The notes: a model not told the origin generated them from the letters alone. Numbered from the stretch's first letter, positions 13,535-20,583 are shown. The stretch is DNA of 23,411 bases from JACVRW01 sp035705985 (GCA_035705985.1 DASSVP010000017.1:1-23411), one strand, 5' to 3'. A program made the numbers and translations.

Positions 13535-13951
13535 GTGATCGACGAGAGCAGCGAGTTCGGCGCGCGGGTCGCTCGTCATCTGCGCGACGAGATCGTCGTC
13601 TGGATGACCACGGTGAGCCCGTCGGGCGCGCCCGTTCCGCGACCGGTCTGGTTCGTCTGGGACGGCGCCGACTCGGTGCTGGTGTACAGCCGACCGAAGA
13701 CGCGCATCCGGAACATCGAGTCGAACCCGCATGTCACGCTCAACTTCGACGGCGACGGCGGGGGAGGGGACATCGTGGTGCTCTCGGGCGACGCGGTCGT
13801 CGACCGCGACGCGCCGCCCGCCGGTGAGATGAGCGACTACGTCGCGAAGTACGCCGACCACATCACGCGGATCGGCATGACGCCCGATTCGTTCAACGCC
13901 CGCTACAGCGTCCCCGTTCGGATCACGATCACGCGCGTGGACGGGCACTGA
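13535..13951 (+). CDS. PPOX-class flavin/F420-binding oxidoreductase (TIGR03667-like)
   Basis: A 138-aa split-barrel protein of the pyridoxamine-5'-phosphate-oxidase-like superfamily. WMTTVSPSGAPVPRPVWFVWDG, VLVYSRPKTRIRNIESNPHVTLNFDGDG and the end YSVPVRITITRVDGH match the actinobacterial subgroup of F420-dependent proteins related to mycobacterial Rv3369 (TIGR03667). Such proteins reduce small molecules with F420H2, or bind flavins. It fits with the Fno-like gene 2 kb upstream but is not in the same transcript. GTG 13535 is chosen on the TAGCGT box 7 nt upstream. The gene ends in the short convergent gap that holds the riboswitch-like element. Confidence 0.85.
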   Translation: MIDESSEFGARVARHLRDEIVVWMTTVSPSGAPVPRPVWFVWDGADSVLVYSRPKTRIRNIESNPHVTLNFDGDGGGGDIVVLSGDAVVDRDAPPAGEMSDYVAKYADHITRIGMTPDSFNARYSVPVRITITRVDGH

Positions 13952-14102
13952 GCCCGCGCCGGCCGCGTGCGCGCGAAGTACGACCGTCGGCCGCGAAGGG
14001 GCACCGTCCACCCCATATCGGTAGGCCCCCCGAGAAACAAGCACGGCGGACCAATGTCCGGGTCAAGCGCGCTTCTGGCTGCGCCGATAGCCCAGGCGAG
14101 CC

Positions 14103-14194
14103 TGCTCATGGCAAACCCTTCGCGAGGGGGGACGCGGCGACGCCGGCCTCGACGACCGGCTCCTGAGCGCTTCGGCCGGCTGAGCTGCCGGTGC
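14103..14194 (+). promoter_or_regulatory. c-di-GMP-I (GEMM) riboswitch-like element, orphan
   Basis: The plus strand has the GEMM-I layout. GCTCATGGCAAACC (14104-14117) is followed by hairpin 14116-14131 with GNRA tetraloop GCGA (14122-14125). GACGC (14131-14135) follows, and GCC (14142-14144) can pair with GGC (14110-14112). A second helix has inner stem 14156-14160/14175-14179 and outer CCGG pairing 14143-14146/14188-14191. A receptor-like internal loop separates the two, where the tetraloop would dock. The near-invariant AAA between GACGC and GCC is replaced by GGCGAC, so ligand binding may be lost or changed. No plus-strand gene follows until 15405; downstream lies the antisense strand of DUF899. 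It is either a decayed riboswitch or one controlling an antisense RNA. Confidence 0.5.
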
Positions 14195-14204
14195 CCGGCG
14201 CCGG

Positions 14205-14942
14205 TCAGTCCGGGTACTCGTCCTTACGCCAGGCGCGGAACTCGTCGGTCGGCGGCCTTGGCGTTCGCTCGAGCAGGAAGAAGTGGTACGGCGCCACGAA
14301 CGGATCCGGTGCCGAGACCGTGTAAGCGTGGTAGACGGTGCCGTTCTCACGCGTGAACGCGATGAAGCTCGGGTTCTCGCGCAGGCCGTCCTCGAGCCTG
14401 GCTCCGACCTGCCGCGACCAGTCCTGGAGCCACTCGGGCGGGTCGTCCAGGATCTGGTTGACCTCTGGGATCTGCTGGGCCTGCTCGGGCGTGAGGGCCA
14501 GCCCGAAGTCGAACGGGAAGTCCGTCCCGTCCGTCGACACGTACGGGAACTGCCAGCCCATCCGCTCCTTGTAGGCGAGGAGCCGGTCGATCGGTGCGCG
14601 CGAGAAGCAGATCAGCGTCACGTCGCGGTGGGCCAGATGCACGCGCGTGGCGTCGAGCTCGTCGCCCAGGTTCGAGCACCCGGGGCAGGCGCCGACCTCG
14701 TAGTCGGGCCCGAACATGATGTTGTAGGCGAGCAGCTGCGAGCGCCCGTCGAACAGCTCGGCGAGCGTCTTCTTCCCGTCCTCGGTGTCGAACTCGTACT
14801 CCTTCTCCACCGGCACCCAGGGCAGCTGACGCCGCTGCTCGGTCACCTTCCGGGTGAGCTCGGCGTGCTCGGCCTCGAGCTTCGCAAGGTCGTCGCGAGC
14901 AGACTGCCACTCCTCGCGGGTTGCGGTCCTGTGCTCGGGCAT
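14205..14942 (-). CDS. DUF899-family thioredoxin-like protein
   Basis: A 245-aa protein of the DUF899 family (PF05988), which has a thioredoxin/AhpC-like fold. The N-terminal helix region (REEWQSARDDLAKLEAEHAEL) is followed by LPWVPVEKEYEFDTEDGKKTLAELFDGRSQLLAYNIMFGPD and a CPGC motif (C86, C89) at the redox position. Then come RDVTLICFSRAPIDRLLAYKERMGWQFPYVS and a C-terminal NGTVYHAYT region, all characteristic. A redox or peroxide-related role is plausible but the reaction is unknown. ATG 14942 is fixed by a perfect AAAGGAGG (14956-14949) 6 nt upstream. It may be cotranscribed with the zinc-ribbon gene 172 nt upstream. On the opposite strand its tail would be read by transcription from the riboswitch-like element. 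Confidence 0.9.
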   Translation of the reverse strand: MPEHRTATREEWQSARDDLAKLEAEHAELTRKVTEQRRQLPWVPVEKEYEFDTEDGKKTLAELFDGRSQLLAYNIMFGPDYEVGACPGCSNLGDELDATRVHLAHRDVTLICFSRAPIDRLLAYKERMGWQFPYVSTDGTDFPFDFGLALTPEQAQQIPEVNQILDDPPEWLQDWSRQVGARLEDGLRENPSFIAFTRENGTVYHAYTVSAPDPFVAPYHFFLLERTPRPPTDEFRAWRKDEYPD

Positions 14943-14948
14943 GGTGCG

Positions 14949-14956
14949 CCTCCTTT
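14949..14956 (-). promoter_or_regulatory. Strong Shine-Dalgarno of the DUF899 gene
   Basis: AAAGGAGG on the minus strand, 6 nt before ATG 14942. It excludes the longer in-frame start at 15032. It also shows that the genome uses classical ribosome-binding sites as well as leaderless starts. Confidence 0.85.
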
Positions 14957-15114
14957 GGACGTTCGTCTCGTAATAGCACGTTCCGCTGGAGCGCAAACGG
15001 CCGGCGCAGGCCGTCAGCCGGGGAGGACCCATCGACCCGGGAGCACATCACGGCCGCCGCCGCCCACGCGGCGCGACCTCCTCACCGACGAGGCGACACT
15101 CGAGGAGCCCCGCG

Positions 15115-15288
15115 TCATCTGACTGCCGGTTCCCGGCGCCCCCTATCAGCGGCGTGTGCAATCCCCAGTGCCCTCAGATCTGCTCCGCACATGGCGCACT
15201 CGCTGGCGCCTTCGGGGAGACGCTCAGTGCACAACGGACAACGCGCGGGCTCGTCTTCGACCTTTGGCTTTCGCCGGAACAGTCCCAT
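15115..15288 (-). CDS. Small zinc-ribbon protein
   Basis: A 57-aa protein with a basic N-terminus (MGLFRRKPK) and a single zinc ribbon, CPLC-x10-CAMC, so four cysteines in two CxxC knuckles. It resembles the zinc-ribbon segments of small prokaryotic proteins annotated as zinc-ribbon domain; partner and role are unknown. ATG 15288 is preceded by AAGGAG (15298-15293) 4 nt upstream, which excludes the longer frame to 15345. The tail after the second knuckle (DLRALGIAHAADRGRREPAVR) looks unstructured. It lies 172 nt upstream of the DUF899 gene on the same strand and may share its transcript. The 172-nt gap holds only the DUF899 ribosome-binding site and no gene. Confidence 0.75.
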   Translation of the reverse strand: MGLFRRKPKVEDEPARCPLCTERLPEGASECAMCGADLRALGIAHAADRGRREPAVR

Positions 15289-15404
15289 GCCTCTCCTTAC
15301 GTCGGTGGGTCCTCGAGCTTTGCGCCAAACCGGTAGGGACTCCATGCATAAAAGGCCCCATTCGGATCTGGGCAGCCGCAGGTACGCTCGACAGCGTTGA
15401 ACCG

Positions 15405-16475
15405 ATGACTCCGATGCGACCCGGCGCAGGATCGGCTCTTGACGCCCGCGCGACGTCGGTGCCGGACGACGGCCGGAAGTCAGCCGTGCCCCCGGTGCGC
15501 GCGCGGCGGATCCCGCTTCTGTGGCTCATCTTCCTCGCGAACGCGTTGGTACTGGCCGTCGGGCTTCTCCTCCTCGCGTTCACGCCCATCACGGTCCACG
15601 CGCCGATCGAGCTCGGCCAGTTCGCGCTTCTCTTCGCCGGCTTCCTCGTGTTGCTGGTGCTGAACGCCGTGCTCTTGCGACGGGTGCTGTCCCCGCTCCT
15701 GAAGCTGACGCACGTGATGTCCTCGGTGGACCCCGACCGTCCGGGCCGCCGGCTGTCGGGGGTCGAACCCCGCAGCGTCGAGGGTCAGGCCCTCGCCGAT
15801 GCCTTCAACGCCATGCTGGACCGGCTCGAGCATGCTCGGCACGAGGCCGCCCGGACGGCGCTCGCCGCGCAGGAGGCCGAGCGTCTGCGAGTGGCCCGCG
15901 AGCTTCACGACGAGATCGGCCAGACGCTCACCGCCATGACGATCCAGGCCGAGCGCGCCGCCGACGGCGATCCGCAACTCGCGCCGCAGGCGCTTCGCGA
16001 CGTCGCGGACGGTGTGCGCGAGAGCCTGGACGAGGTGCGCCGCATCGCCCGCGAGTTGCGGCCGGAGGCCCTCGACGACCTCGGCCTCGTGAACGCGCTC
16101 ATCGCGCTGTCCACGCGGATCGGCGCGCAGGGCGGGCCGCGCGTGGAACGAGACCTGGAGGCCAGACCGCCGCGGCTGTCACCGGACGTCGAGCTCGTCG
16201 TCTACCGAGTCGCCCAGGAGAGCCTCACGAACGCTCTTCGCCACTCCGGCGCCCACTCGGCCAAGGTGTTGCTGACGACGGACGCGGACTTCGTGACGCT
16301 CGCCGTGACAGACGACGGGAATGGCCTTCCGACACCGCTTCCCCGTGGTACCGCAGGCATAGCAGGCATGCGCGAGCGCGCTCTGCTGGTGGGTGGGATG
16401 CTCTCGGTGGCCTCGTCGCCCGAGGGGGGGACCGAGGTGCGATTGACGATCCCGATCGCGGACGACGAGGCGTGA
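15405..16475 (+). CDS. NarL-type sensor histidine kinase
   Basis: A 356-aa membrane sensor kinase. Two hydrophobic spans (IPLLWLIFLANALVLAVGLL near residues 35-55 and FALLFAGFLVLLVLNAVLL near 65-90) enclose a very short external loop, so the signal is probably sensed in the membrane or inside the cell. A HAMP-like segment follows. The HisKA_3 dimerisation helix has phospho-acceptor His168 in RVARELHDEIGQTL. The ATPase domain has VAQESLTNALRHSGAH (N box), TDDGNGL (G1) and GIAGMRERALLVGG. ATG 15405 is chosen; TACGCT at 15383-15388 is a possible -10 and the longer upstream frame lacks coding character. The stop overlaps the GTG of the response regulator, so the two form a coupled pair. Confidence 0.9.
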   Translation: MTPMRPGAGSALDARATSVPDDGRKSAVPPVRARRIPLLWLIFLANALVLAVGLLLLAFTPITVHAPIELGQFALLFAGFLVLLVLNAVLLRRVLSPLLKLTHVMSSVDPDRPGRRLSGVEPRSVEGQALADAFNAMLDRLEHARHEAARTALAAQEAERLRVARELHDEIGQTLTAMTIQAERAADGDPQLAPQALRDVADGVRESLDEVRRIARELRPEALDDLGLVNALIALSTRIGAQGGPRVERDLEARPPRLSPDVELVVYRVAQESLTNALRHSGAHSAKVLLTTDADFVTLAVTDDGNGLPTPLPRGTAGIAGMRERALLVGGMLSVASSPEGGTEVRLTIPIADDEA

Positions 16476-17131
16476 CCGTCCCGCTCAAGACCCGCATCCT
16501 CCTCGCGGACGACCATGAGGTCGTGCGCAACGGGCTTCGCATGGTGCTCGACTCGGCGCCCGACCTCGAGGTCGTCGCCGAGGCCGGCGACGGGGCCGAG
16601 GCCGTCGAGCTCGCGCTGTCCGAGGACGTTCACCTGGCCGTGCTCGACGTGACGATGCCTCGCATGACGGGGCTACAGGCCGCGCGCGAGCTGACGAAGC
16701 GCAAGCCCGAGCTGCGCGTCCTGATCCTGTCGATGCACGACAACGAGCAGTACTTCTTCGAGGCCCTGAAGGCGGGCGCGTCGGGCTACGTGCTCAAGAG
16801 CGTCGCGAACCGCGACCTGATCGAAGCCTGCCGTGCGACGATGCGCGGCGAGCCGTTCCTCTACCCGGCTGCAGTGAGGGCCCTCGTGCGCGACTACCTC
16901 GACCGTGCCAGCCGCGGGGAGACCACGCCCGAGGACCCCCTCAGCCCCCGCGAGCTCGAGGTCGTCAAGCTGATCGCGGAGGGGCTGACGAGCGAGGAGA
17001 TCGCAGAGCAGCTGTTCATCAGCAAGAAGACCGTGGACCGGCACCGCGCCAACGTGCTGGAGAAGCTCGGGATGCGCAACCGCGTCGAGCTGACCCGGTA
17101 CGCGATCCGGCGCGGCCTAGTCGTGCCCTGA
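16472..17131 (+). CDS. NarL/LuxR-family response regulator
   Basis: A 219-aa two-domain regulator. The receiver domain (RILLADDHEVVRNGL, phospho-acceptor Asp59 in LAVLDVTMPRMTG, conserved Ser in VLILSMHD and Lys in GYVLKSV) occupies residues ~8-125. A GerE/LuxR helix-turn-helix lies at ~155-215 (LSPRELEVVKLIAEGLTSEEIAEQLFISKKTVDRHRANVL, given here as the positions of its ends). It should be phosphorylated by the kinase whose stop codon overlaps its GTG start. Targets cannot be read from the window. GTG 16472 is the natural start because the receiver domain begins eight residues later. The last 15 nt overlap the convergent small membrane-protein gene. Confidence 0.92.
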   Translation: MTVPLKTRILLADDHEVVRNGLRMVLDSAPDLEVVAEAGDGAEAVELALSEDVHLAVLDVTMPRMTGLQAARELTKRKPELRVLILSMHDNEQYFFEALKAGASGYVLKSVANRDLIEACRATMRGEPFLYPAAVRALVRDYLDRASRGETTPEDPLSPRELEVVKLIAEGLTSEEIAEQLFISKKTVDRHRANVLEKLGMRNRVELTRYAIRRGLVVP

Positions 17132-17380
17132 CCGCCCGCCCGCCCGCCGAGGCGGCTCGTCGCCGTCCGTGAAGGCCGCGCCAAGCTCCCCGGCGAGGAG
17201 CGCGAGCGCGGCGAAGATGCTGAGCACCGCGATCACGAGCACCCAGATCGCGCCGGTCAGCGCCAGCAGCGCGACCGGAGTTACGACGAGCCCCAGGGCG
17301 ACCATGCTCACGATCAGCAGGGCCGGGTAGCCGGCGCGCTCCGCGCTCTGGTGGAAGTCGAGGAAGGGGTCGCTTCGCAT
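17117..17380 (-). CDS. Small two-span membrane protein
   Basis: An 87-aa protein with an N-terminal cytosolic segment (MRSDPFLDFHQSAERAGYPA), two hydrophobic helices (residues ~20-42 and ~44-68) and a charged C-terminal tail (DGDEPPRRAGGRSGHD). I do not recognise the family. It is convergent with the response regulator and overlaps its stop by 15 nt. ATG 17380 is chosen because the upstream in-frame residues do not look coding. No clear ribosome-binding site is visible. The 140-nt gap to the next gene (17381-17520) holds no feature I can support. Confidence 0.65.
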   Translation of the reverse strand: MRSDPFLDFHQSAERAGYPALLIVSMVALGLVVTPVALLALTGAIWVLVIAVLSIFAALALLAGELGAAFTDGDEPPRRAGGRSGHD

Positions 17381-17520
17381 GCTTCGATGCTCGCGCCGCG
17401 CCGCGCCCGCATCCATACGGCCGAACGCCCATCCTGAACGAACGGTGTCCCATCTCGGCCGTGCCGGATGCAGGCTGACACCCATACCCGCGCGCGCGTG
17501 CAGCGGCGACGATTGGATGC

Positions 17521-17832
17521 ATGGTCCAGCTCGCGATCCGCTGCCACCCCTGTGCTCCGGTCTCGGCCGACGACCTGGAGGGCTGGCTCGACCAACAGGT
17601 CGATGAGCTTCGCGCCGCGGTCCCGCAGGGGACCCTTCGGCTCTGCCGGCTGACGCAGGGCGGCCCCAGCTCCGACCTCAACATCGGCTGGCTCATCGAG
17701 CTCGAGCTGGCGGATGGCGAGCTGCTGGGCGGACGGCTGCTCGCCGATTCGCTGAGGGACATGCGGCTGCTTGGCCTCCAGCCGACGCTGCTCACGCGCC
17801 GCGACGTATCAACGAACGGAGCAGCGGCGTGA
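17521..17832 (+). CDS. Unknown 103-aa protein coupled to a sigma factor
   Basis: A 103-aa protein that I do not recognise. It looks like a small alpha/beta domain: AIRCHPCAPVSADDLEGWLDQQVDELRA, then beta strands LRLCRLTQ and IGWLIELEL, then LLADSLRDMRLLGLQPTLL. No membrane span or zinc-binding Cys cluster of the anti-sigma type is present. Its stop overlaps the GTG start of the sigma-factor gene (GTGA at 17829-17832). This is the position expected of a protein that modulates that sigma factor, which has no zf-HC2 partner of its own. That role is inference from position only. No strong ribosome-binding site precedes ATG 17521. Confidence 0.65.
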   Translation: MVQLAIRCHPCAPVSADDLEGWLDQQVDELRAAVPQGTLRLCRLTQGGPSSDLNIGWLIELELADGELLGGRLLADSLRDMRLLGLQPTLLTRRDVSTNGAAA

Positions 17833-18455
17833 CCACCGTCGCCGCCGCGCCCGACGTCGAGTCGCTGTCCTGGGTCGAGTCGCTCTGCGGAACCGGACCC
17901 GGGCGAGAGGACGCGGTTCGTCGTCTCCATGAGCTGCTGCTTCGGGCGGCCCGTACCGAGATCGGCCGGCGGACGGGGGCCGGCGCGCGTACCCGGGAGC
18001 TCGACGACCTTGCCGTGCAGGCCGCCGACGACGCCCTGGTCGCCATCCTCGGGGGGCTCCATAGCTACCGGGGCGCCAGTCGCTTCACCACCTGGGCCTA
18101 CAAGTTCGCCCTGCTCGAGGCGGCCGCGCTTGTACGGAAGCGCTCCTGGCATGGACGCGAGCTCCCGCTCGAAGCGGACGGATGGGCGCGTCTGTCGGAC
18201 GAGCGCACGGGATGCCCTGCCGGCCACGCCGAGACGACTGAGCTCATCGACGCGGTCTGCGACGAGATCGGGACGCTCACCCCGGACCAGCGCTCGGTGC
18301 TGATAGCGCTGACCCTGAACGACGTGCCGATCGACGTGCTCGCCGAACGCCGCGGCACCACTCGCGGGGCGCTCTACAAGACGCTGCACGACGGCCGGGG
18401 CAAGCTACGAGCCCGGCTGGCCGAAGCCGGCCTCCAGGGCCGCCTCTTGGCGTAA
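17829..18455 (+). CDS. ECF-like RNA polymerase sigma factor (paralogue 1)
   Basis: A 208-aa sigma-70-family protein. Region 2 includes ELDDLAVQAADDALVAIL and the block YRGASRFTTWAYKFALLEA (promoter melting and core binding). Region 4 has the helix-turn-helix LTPDQRSVLIALTLNDVPIDVLAERRGTTRGALYKTLHDGRGKLRARL. The family fit is group 4 (ECF). It is clearly paralogous to the sigma factor at 21187-21843, sharing the region 2 block above without change and TTRGALYKTLHD in region 4. GTG 17829 is coupled to the upstream 103-aa gene. Unlike its paralogue, no zf-HC2 anti-sigma gene follows; a patatin phospholipase lies 30 nt downstream and may be in the same operon. Confidence 0.88.
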   Translation: MTTVAAAPDVESLSWVESLCGTGPGREDAVRRLHELLLRAARTEIGRRTGAGARTRELDDLAVQAADDALVAILGGLHSYRGASRFTTWAYKFALLEAAALVRKRSWHGRELPLEADGWARLSDERTGCPAGHAETTELIDAVCDEIGTLTPDQRSVLIALTLNDVPIDVLAERRGTTRGALYKTLHDGRGKLRARLAEAGLQGRLLA

Positions 18456-18485
18456 GCATCGCCGTGGCCCGGGCGCAAAGAGAGC

Positions 18486-19475
18486 ATGACGCGCAGGAGG
18501 CAACCGACCGTGGCCTTCGTCCTGTCCGGCGGGGCGAGTCTGGGCGCGATTCAGGTCGGGATGCTGCGCGCGCTCTACGAGCGCGGCGTCGCTCCTGACC
18601 TGATCGTGGGTACCTCCGCGGGCGCGCTCAACGGCGCCTACATCGCATCCCGCCCCCAGGCGAGCGCGACCCCCGACAGCCTTGCGCGGATCTGGTGCGA
18701 GCTGCGTCGCGGCCAGGTCTTTCCGGTCAACCCGCTCACAGGCCTGCTCGGCTTCCTCGGAGCCCGAGATCACCTCGTTCCGGACTCCGGGCTCCGTCGT
18801 CTGATCGAGCGCCACGTCGAATGCCAGGGACTCGAGGAGATGCCGATCCCGCTGCACGTCGTCGCGGTCGACGTGGTCACCGGGGAAGAGCTGCGCCTCT
18901 CGAGCGGCCCCGTACTCGAGGCGGTCCTGGCGAGCGCCGCCGTACCGGGCGTCCTTCGACCCGTCCCGTGGGAGGACCGGGCCCTCATGGACGGCGGTGT
19001 GGCAAACAACACGCCCATCTCCCACGCTGTCGAGCTCGGAGCGGAGCGCATCTATGTGCTCCCGACCGGCCACGCCTGCGCCCTCACCGAGCCGCCCGGC
19101 GGAGCACTGGCGATGGCACTGCACGCGATCAGCCTGCTCACGCATCGTCGCCTGATCGACGACATCGAGCGACACCGCGACGACGCTCAGCTGATCGTCA
19201 TGCCGCCGCCCTGCCCGCTCGACATCCAGCCGATCGATTTCGACCACGCGGACGAGCTCATGGATGTCGCGCTGCTCGACGCACGCGAGTTCCTCGACAG
19301 CGGGGGCGAGACGCGCGCACCGATACGGATGCGCGTGCACCGACATGCGAGCGATCCCGAGCCGGTAATGGTCAGTCGTACCCATGGCGCTGTCGCACGC
19401 GGCGGGCGACCATGCGCGCATGGGAGCAACACTTGGAGAGCGGACCGAGATAGACCGGGTGCTCGAGGTGCTTGA
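18486..19475 (+). CDS. Patatin-like phospholipase
   Basis: A 329-aa protein of the bacterial patatin family (lipid acyl hydrolase). The oxyanion motif is FVLSGGASLGAIQVG, the nucleophile elbow is VGTSAGALNGA with Ser44 in GTSAG, and the catalytic Asp169 lies in MDGGVANNTPI, so the Ser-Asp dyad is complete. The size and motif spacing resemble the RssA/YlbK-type family. The domain ends near residue 280. The remaining Arg-rich tail runs over the start of the MarR-like gene in another frame and may be non-functional. The substrate is probably a membrane phospholipid. It follows sigma factor 1 by 30 nt, with only a weak purine-rich ribosome-binding site (AAAGAGAG). Confidence 0.9.
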   Translation: MTRRRQPTVAFVLSGGASLGAIQVGMLRALYERGVAPDLIVGTSAGALNGAYIASRPQASATPDSLARIWCELRRGQVFPVNPLTGLLGFLGARDHLVPDSGLRRLIERHVECQGLEEMPIPLHVVAVDVVTGEELRLSSGPVLEAVLASAAVPGVLRPVPWEDRALMDGGVANNTPISHAVELGAERIYVLPTGHACALTEPPGGALAMALHAISLLTHRRLIDDIERHRDDAQLIVMPPPCPLDIQPIDFDHADELMDVALLDAREFLDSGGETRAPIRMRVHRHASDPEPVMVSRTHGAVARGGRPCAHGSNTWRADRDRPGARGA

Positions 19476-19746
19476 GCGCCGCGGCCTGTCGCCCGGCGAG
19501 CTGCGCGTGCTGCTCTGTCTGCTCGACCGAGAGGCGAGTCTCGCCGAGCTGGCCGAGGCGCTCGGCAGGCCGCTCAGCGAGGTCCGGCGGTCGGGGGCCC
19601 GGCTTGCCAGGCGTGGGCTGGTTCGTTGGTACCACTTCGGGCGCCGCGACGAGACTCGGCTCACGATCACAAGGGACGGTCGGGCAACGATGCAAGCTGT
19701 GACCGCGGAAGCGATGCAAGATCGTCTACGCGCTGTTGGGCATTGA
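19384..19746 (+). CDS. MarR-like winged-helix regulator
   Basis: A 120-aa single-domain winged-helix protein. LSPGELRVLLCLLDREASLAELAEALGRPLSEVRRSGARLARRGLV (helix-turn-helix, residues ~35-80) is followed by a wing (WYHFGRRDETRLTITRDGRA) and a C-terminal helix for dimer contact. It fits MarR or related families. Two starts are possible: ATG 19384, or ATG 19420, which removes a doubtful dozen residues. With 19384 it overlaps the patatin gene by 92 nt, with 19420 by 56 nt. Either way the overlap is long for this genome. It might regulate this accessory block or the palindromic operator at 6024-6035, but the sequence shows no direct link. Confidence 0.75.
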   Translation: MALSHAAGDHARMGATLGERTEIDRVLEVLERRGLSPGELRVLLCLLDREASLAELAEALGRPLSEVRRSGARLARRGLVRWYHFGRRDETRLTITRDGRATMQAVTAEAMQDRLRAVGH

Positions 19747-19787
19747 CGCCCATTTCGCCCCGCTGCCCGAGCGAGGAGGATCGGCGC

Positions 19788-19982
19788 ATGAGAAGGACGG
19801 ACTCCATCGGGGGCCCCGGCTCGGATCTGCTCGGGGCCGCGCAGCGATTCCGGCCGGCTGCGCAGGAGCAGGCTCGTCACGTGGTGGCTCCCGAGGCGCT
19901 CGCGCCGCGCCACGGTCGGTCGACCGTCACGCCGATCATCGCTCGCGCCAATGAGCCGCGCGCGACCGAGCGCGTCGCGTGA
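19788..19982 (+). CDS. Small 64-aa ORF with a strong ribosome-binding site
   Basis: ATG 19788 is preceded by a perfect AGGAGG (19774-19779) 8 nt upstream, and the ORF ends in a TGA that overlaps the GTG of the next gene. Those two features make it a likely real gene, perhaps a leader peptide for translational coupling. The 64-aa product is polar, with many Ala, Arg and Pro and no domain I recognise. Segments such as MRRTDSIGGPGSDLLGAAQ look conserved in style but cannot be assigned. Without comparison to related genomes it might only be a translation-coupling leader for the 163-aa protein. Confidence 0.5.
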   Translation: MRRTDSIGGPGSDLLGAAQRFRPAAQEQARHVVAPEALAPRHGRSTVTPIIARANEPRATERVA

Positions 19983-20470
19983 CCGGGCAGGGTGCGCCCG
20001 GCTATCGCGGATTGGTGCTGGGCGGTGTATGGCTTCGCGTGACCACCCGGTGGCGCGCTCGCGCCCTCGACGACCAGCTTGCGTTCGGTGCCGACCCCAT
20101 GCAGTCCGACGAGTTGAGCCTTCGGGCTGGTCAGCTCGGCTCGCCGAAGACCAGGCGTCGCCTCGCGTGCGCGCTGCGCGGGGTCGTGGCGCTCGCCGGG
20201 CGCGACGCGTATCCGATCGCCGTGGCTGCGCCGCCGATCCGTCGCGCCGAGGTACGCGCCAACAGGGTGGTCCTGCTCGAGCTTGCGGAGCGACTCTGCA
20301 GCAGCGAGCCCGCGGGCGCTCAAGGGCTTGCGATCGCGTCCAAGCTGATCGGCGACCGCAGGAGCCCGCTCTACAGCGGGCAATCAGACCGTCCGCTGCC
20401 GATGTTCGCGTTCGAGGCTCTCGTCGCCATGGACCGGAGGCTCAGAACCGCGGGCCCCTCAGACGACTGA
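19979..20470 (+). CDS. Unknown protein, paralogue A of an uncharacterised family
   Basis: A 163-aa protein of no family I recognise. It aligns end to end with the protein at 20584-21057. In both, a basic segment precedes LDxQLAxGADPxxSxEL, an xRAxQL helix, a stretch of small residues and Arg, and later LA(I/L)A(S/A)(K/R)L followed by a DxR/DG...SPxx segment and a C-terminal ALxAxD helix. It looks like an all-helical soluble protein. GTG 19979 overlaps the stop of the 64-aa ORF (GTGA) and so is translationally coupled. The paralogues lie between a MarR-like regulator and a sigma/anti-sigma pair. Function is unknown. Confidence 0.75.
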   Translation: MTGQGAPGYRGLVLGGVWLRVTTRWRARALDDQLAFGADPMQSDELSLRAGQLGSPKTRRRLACALRGVVALAGRDAYPIAVAAPPIRRAEVRANRVVLLELAERLCSSEPAGAQGLAIASKLIGDRRSPLYSGQSDRPLPMFAFEALVAMDRRLRTAGPSDD

Positions 20471-20481
20471 CGGCCGGCGTG

Positions 20482-20530
20482 AACCGATGGGTATCGCGCG
20501 GCCGCCGAATCGGCCCTGAGACCCATGGTT
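20482..20530 (+). other. Long interrupted hairpin between paralogues A and B
   Basis: AACC + ATGGGT (20482-20485, 20487-20492) pair with ACCCAT + GGTT (20521-20530), with one bulged G. Inside, GGCCG (20500-20504) pairs with CGGCC (20511-20515) around a 6-nt loop. The stem is too precise and too far from a T-tract to be an ordinary terminator. It begins 12 nt after the stop of paralogue A. Confidence 0.6.
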
Positions 20531-20550
20531 GAAAGGGCGGCCCGGCGACA

Positions 20551-20572
20551 GGCTTGGGGCAACCCCCGAGTC
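20551..20572 (+). promoter_or_regulatory. Hairpin abutting the ribosome-binding site of paralogue B
   Basis: A 9-bp stem (20551-20559 with 20564-20572, two G-U pairs) and loop CAAC end directly before the Shine-Dalgarno AAGGAG (20573-20578). Stem formation would leave the RBS free; alternative pairing of the upstream 20482-20530 hairpin could hide it. It therefore could gate translation of paralogue B. Confidence 0.5.
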
Positions 20573-20583
20573 AAGGAGAGATC

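Noticed and set aside
14943..15114. Possible gene or RNA in the gap between the DUF899 and zinc-ribbon genes
   Set aside because: Only the DUF899 ribosome-binding site is supportable; no conserved RNA fold or coding frame was seen.
15156..15404. N-terminal extension of the histidine kinase
   Set aside because: Cys/Trp-rich non-coding-looking residues opposite the zinc-ribbon gene; the kinase starts naturally at ATG 15405.
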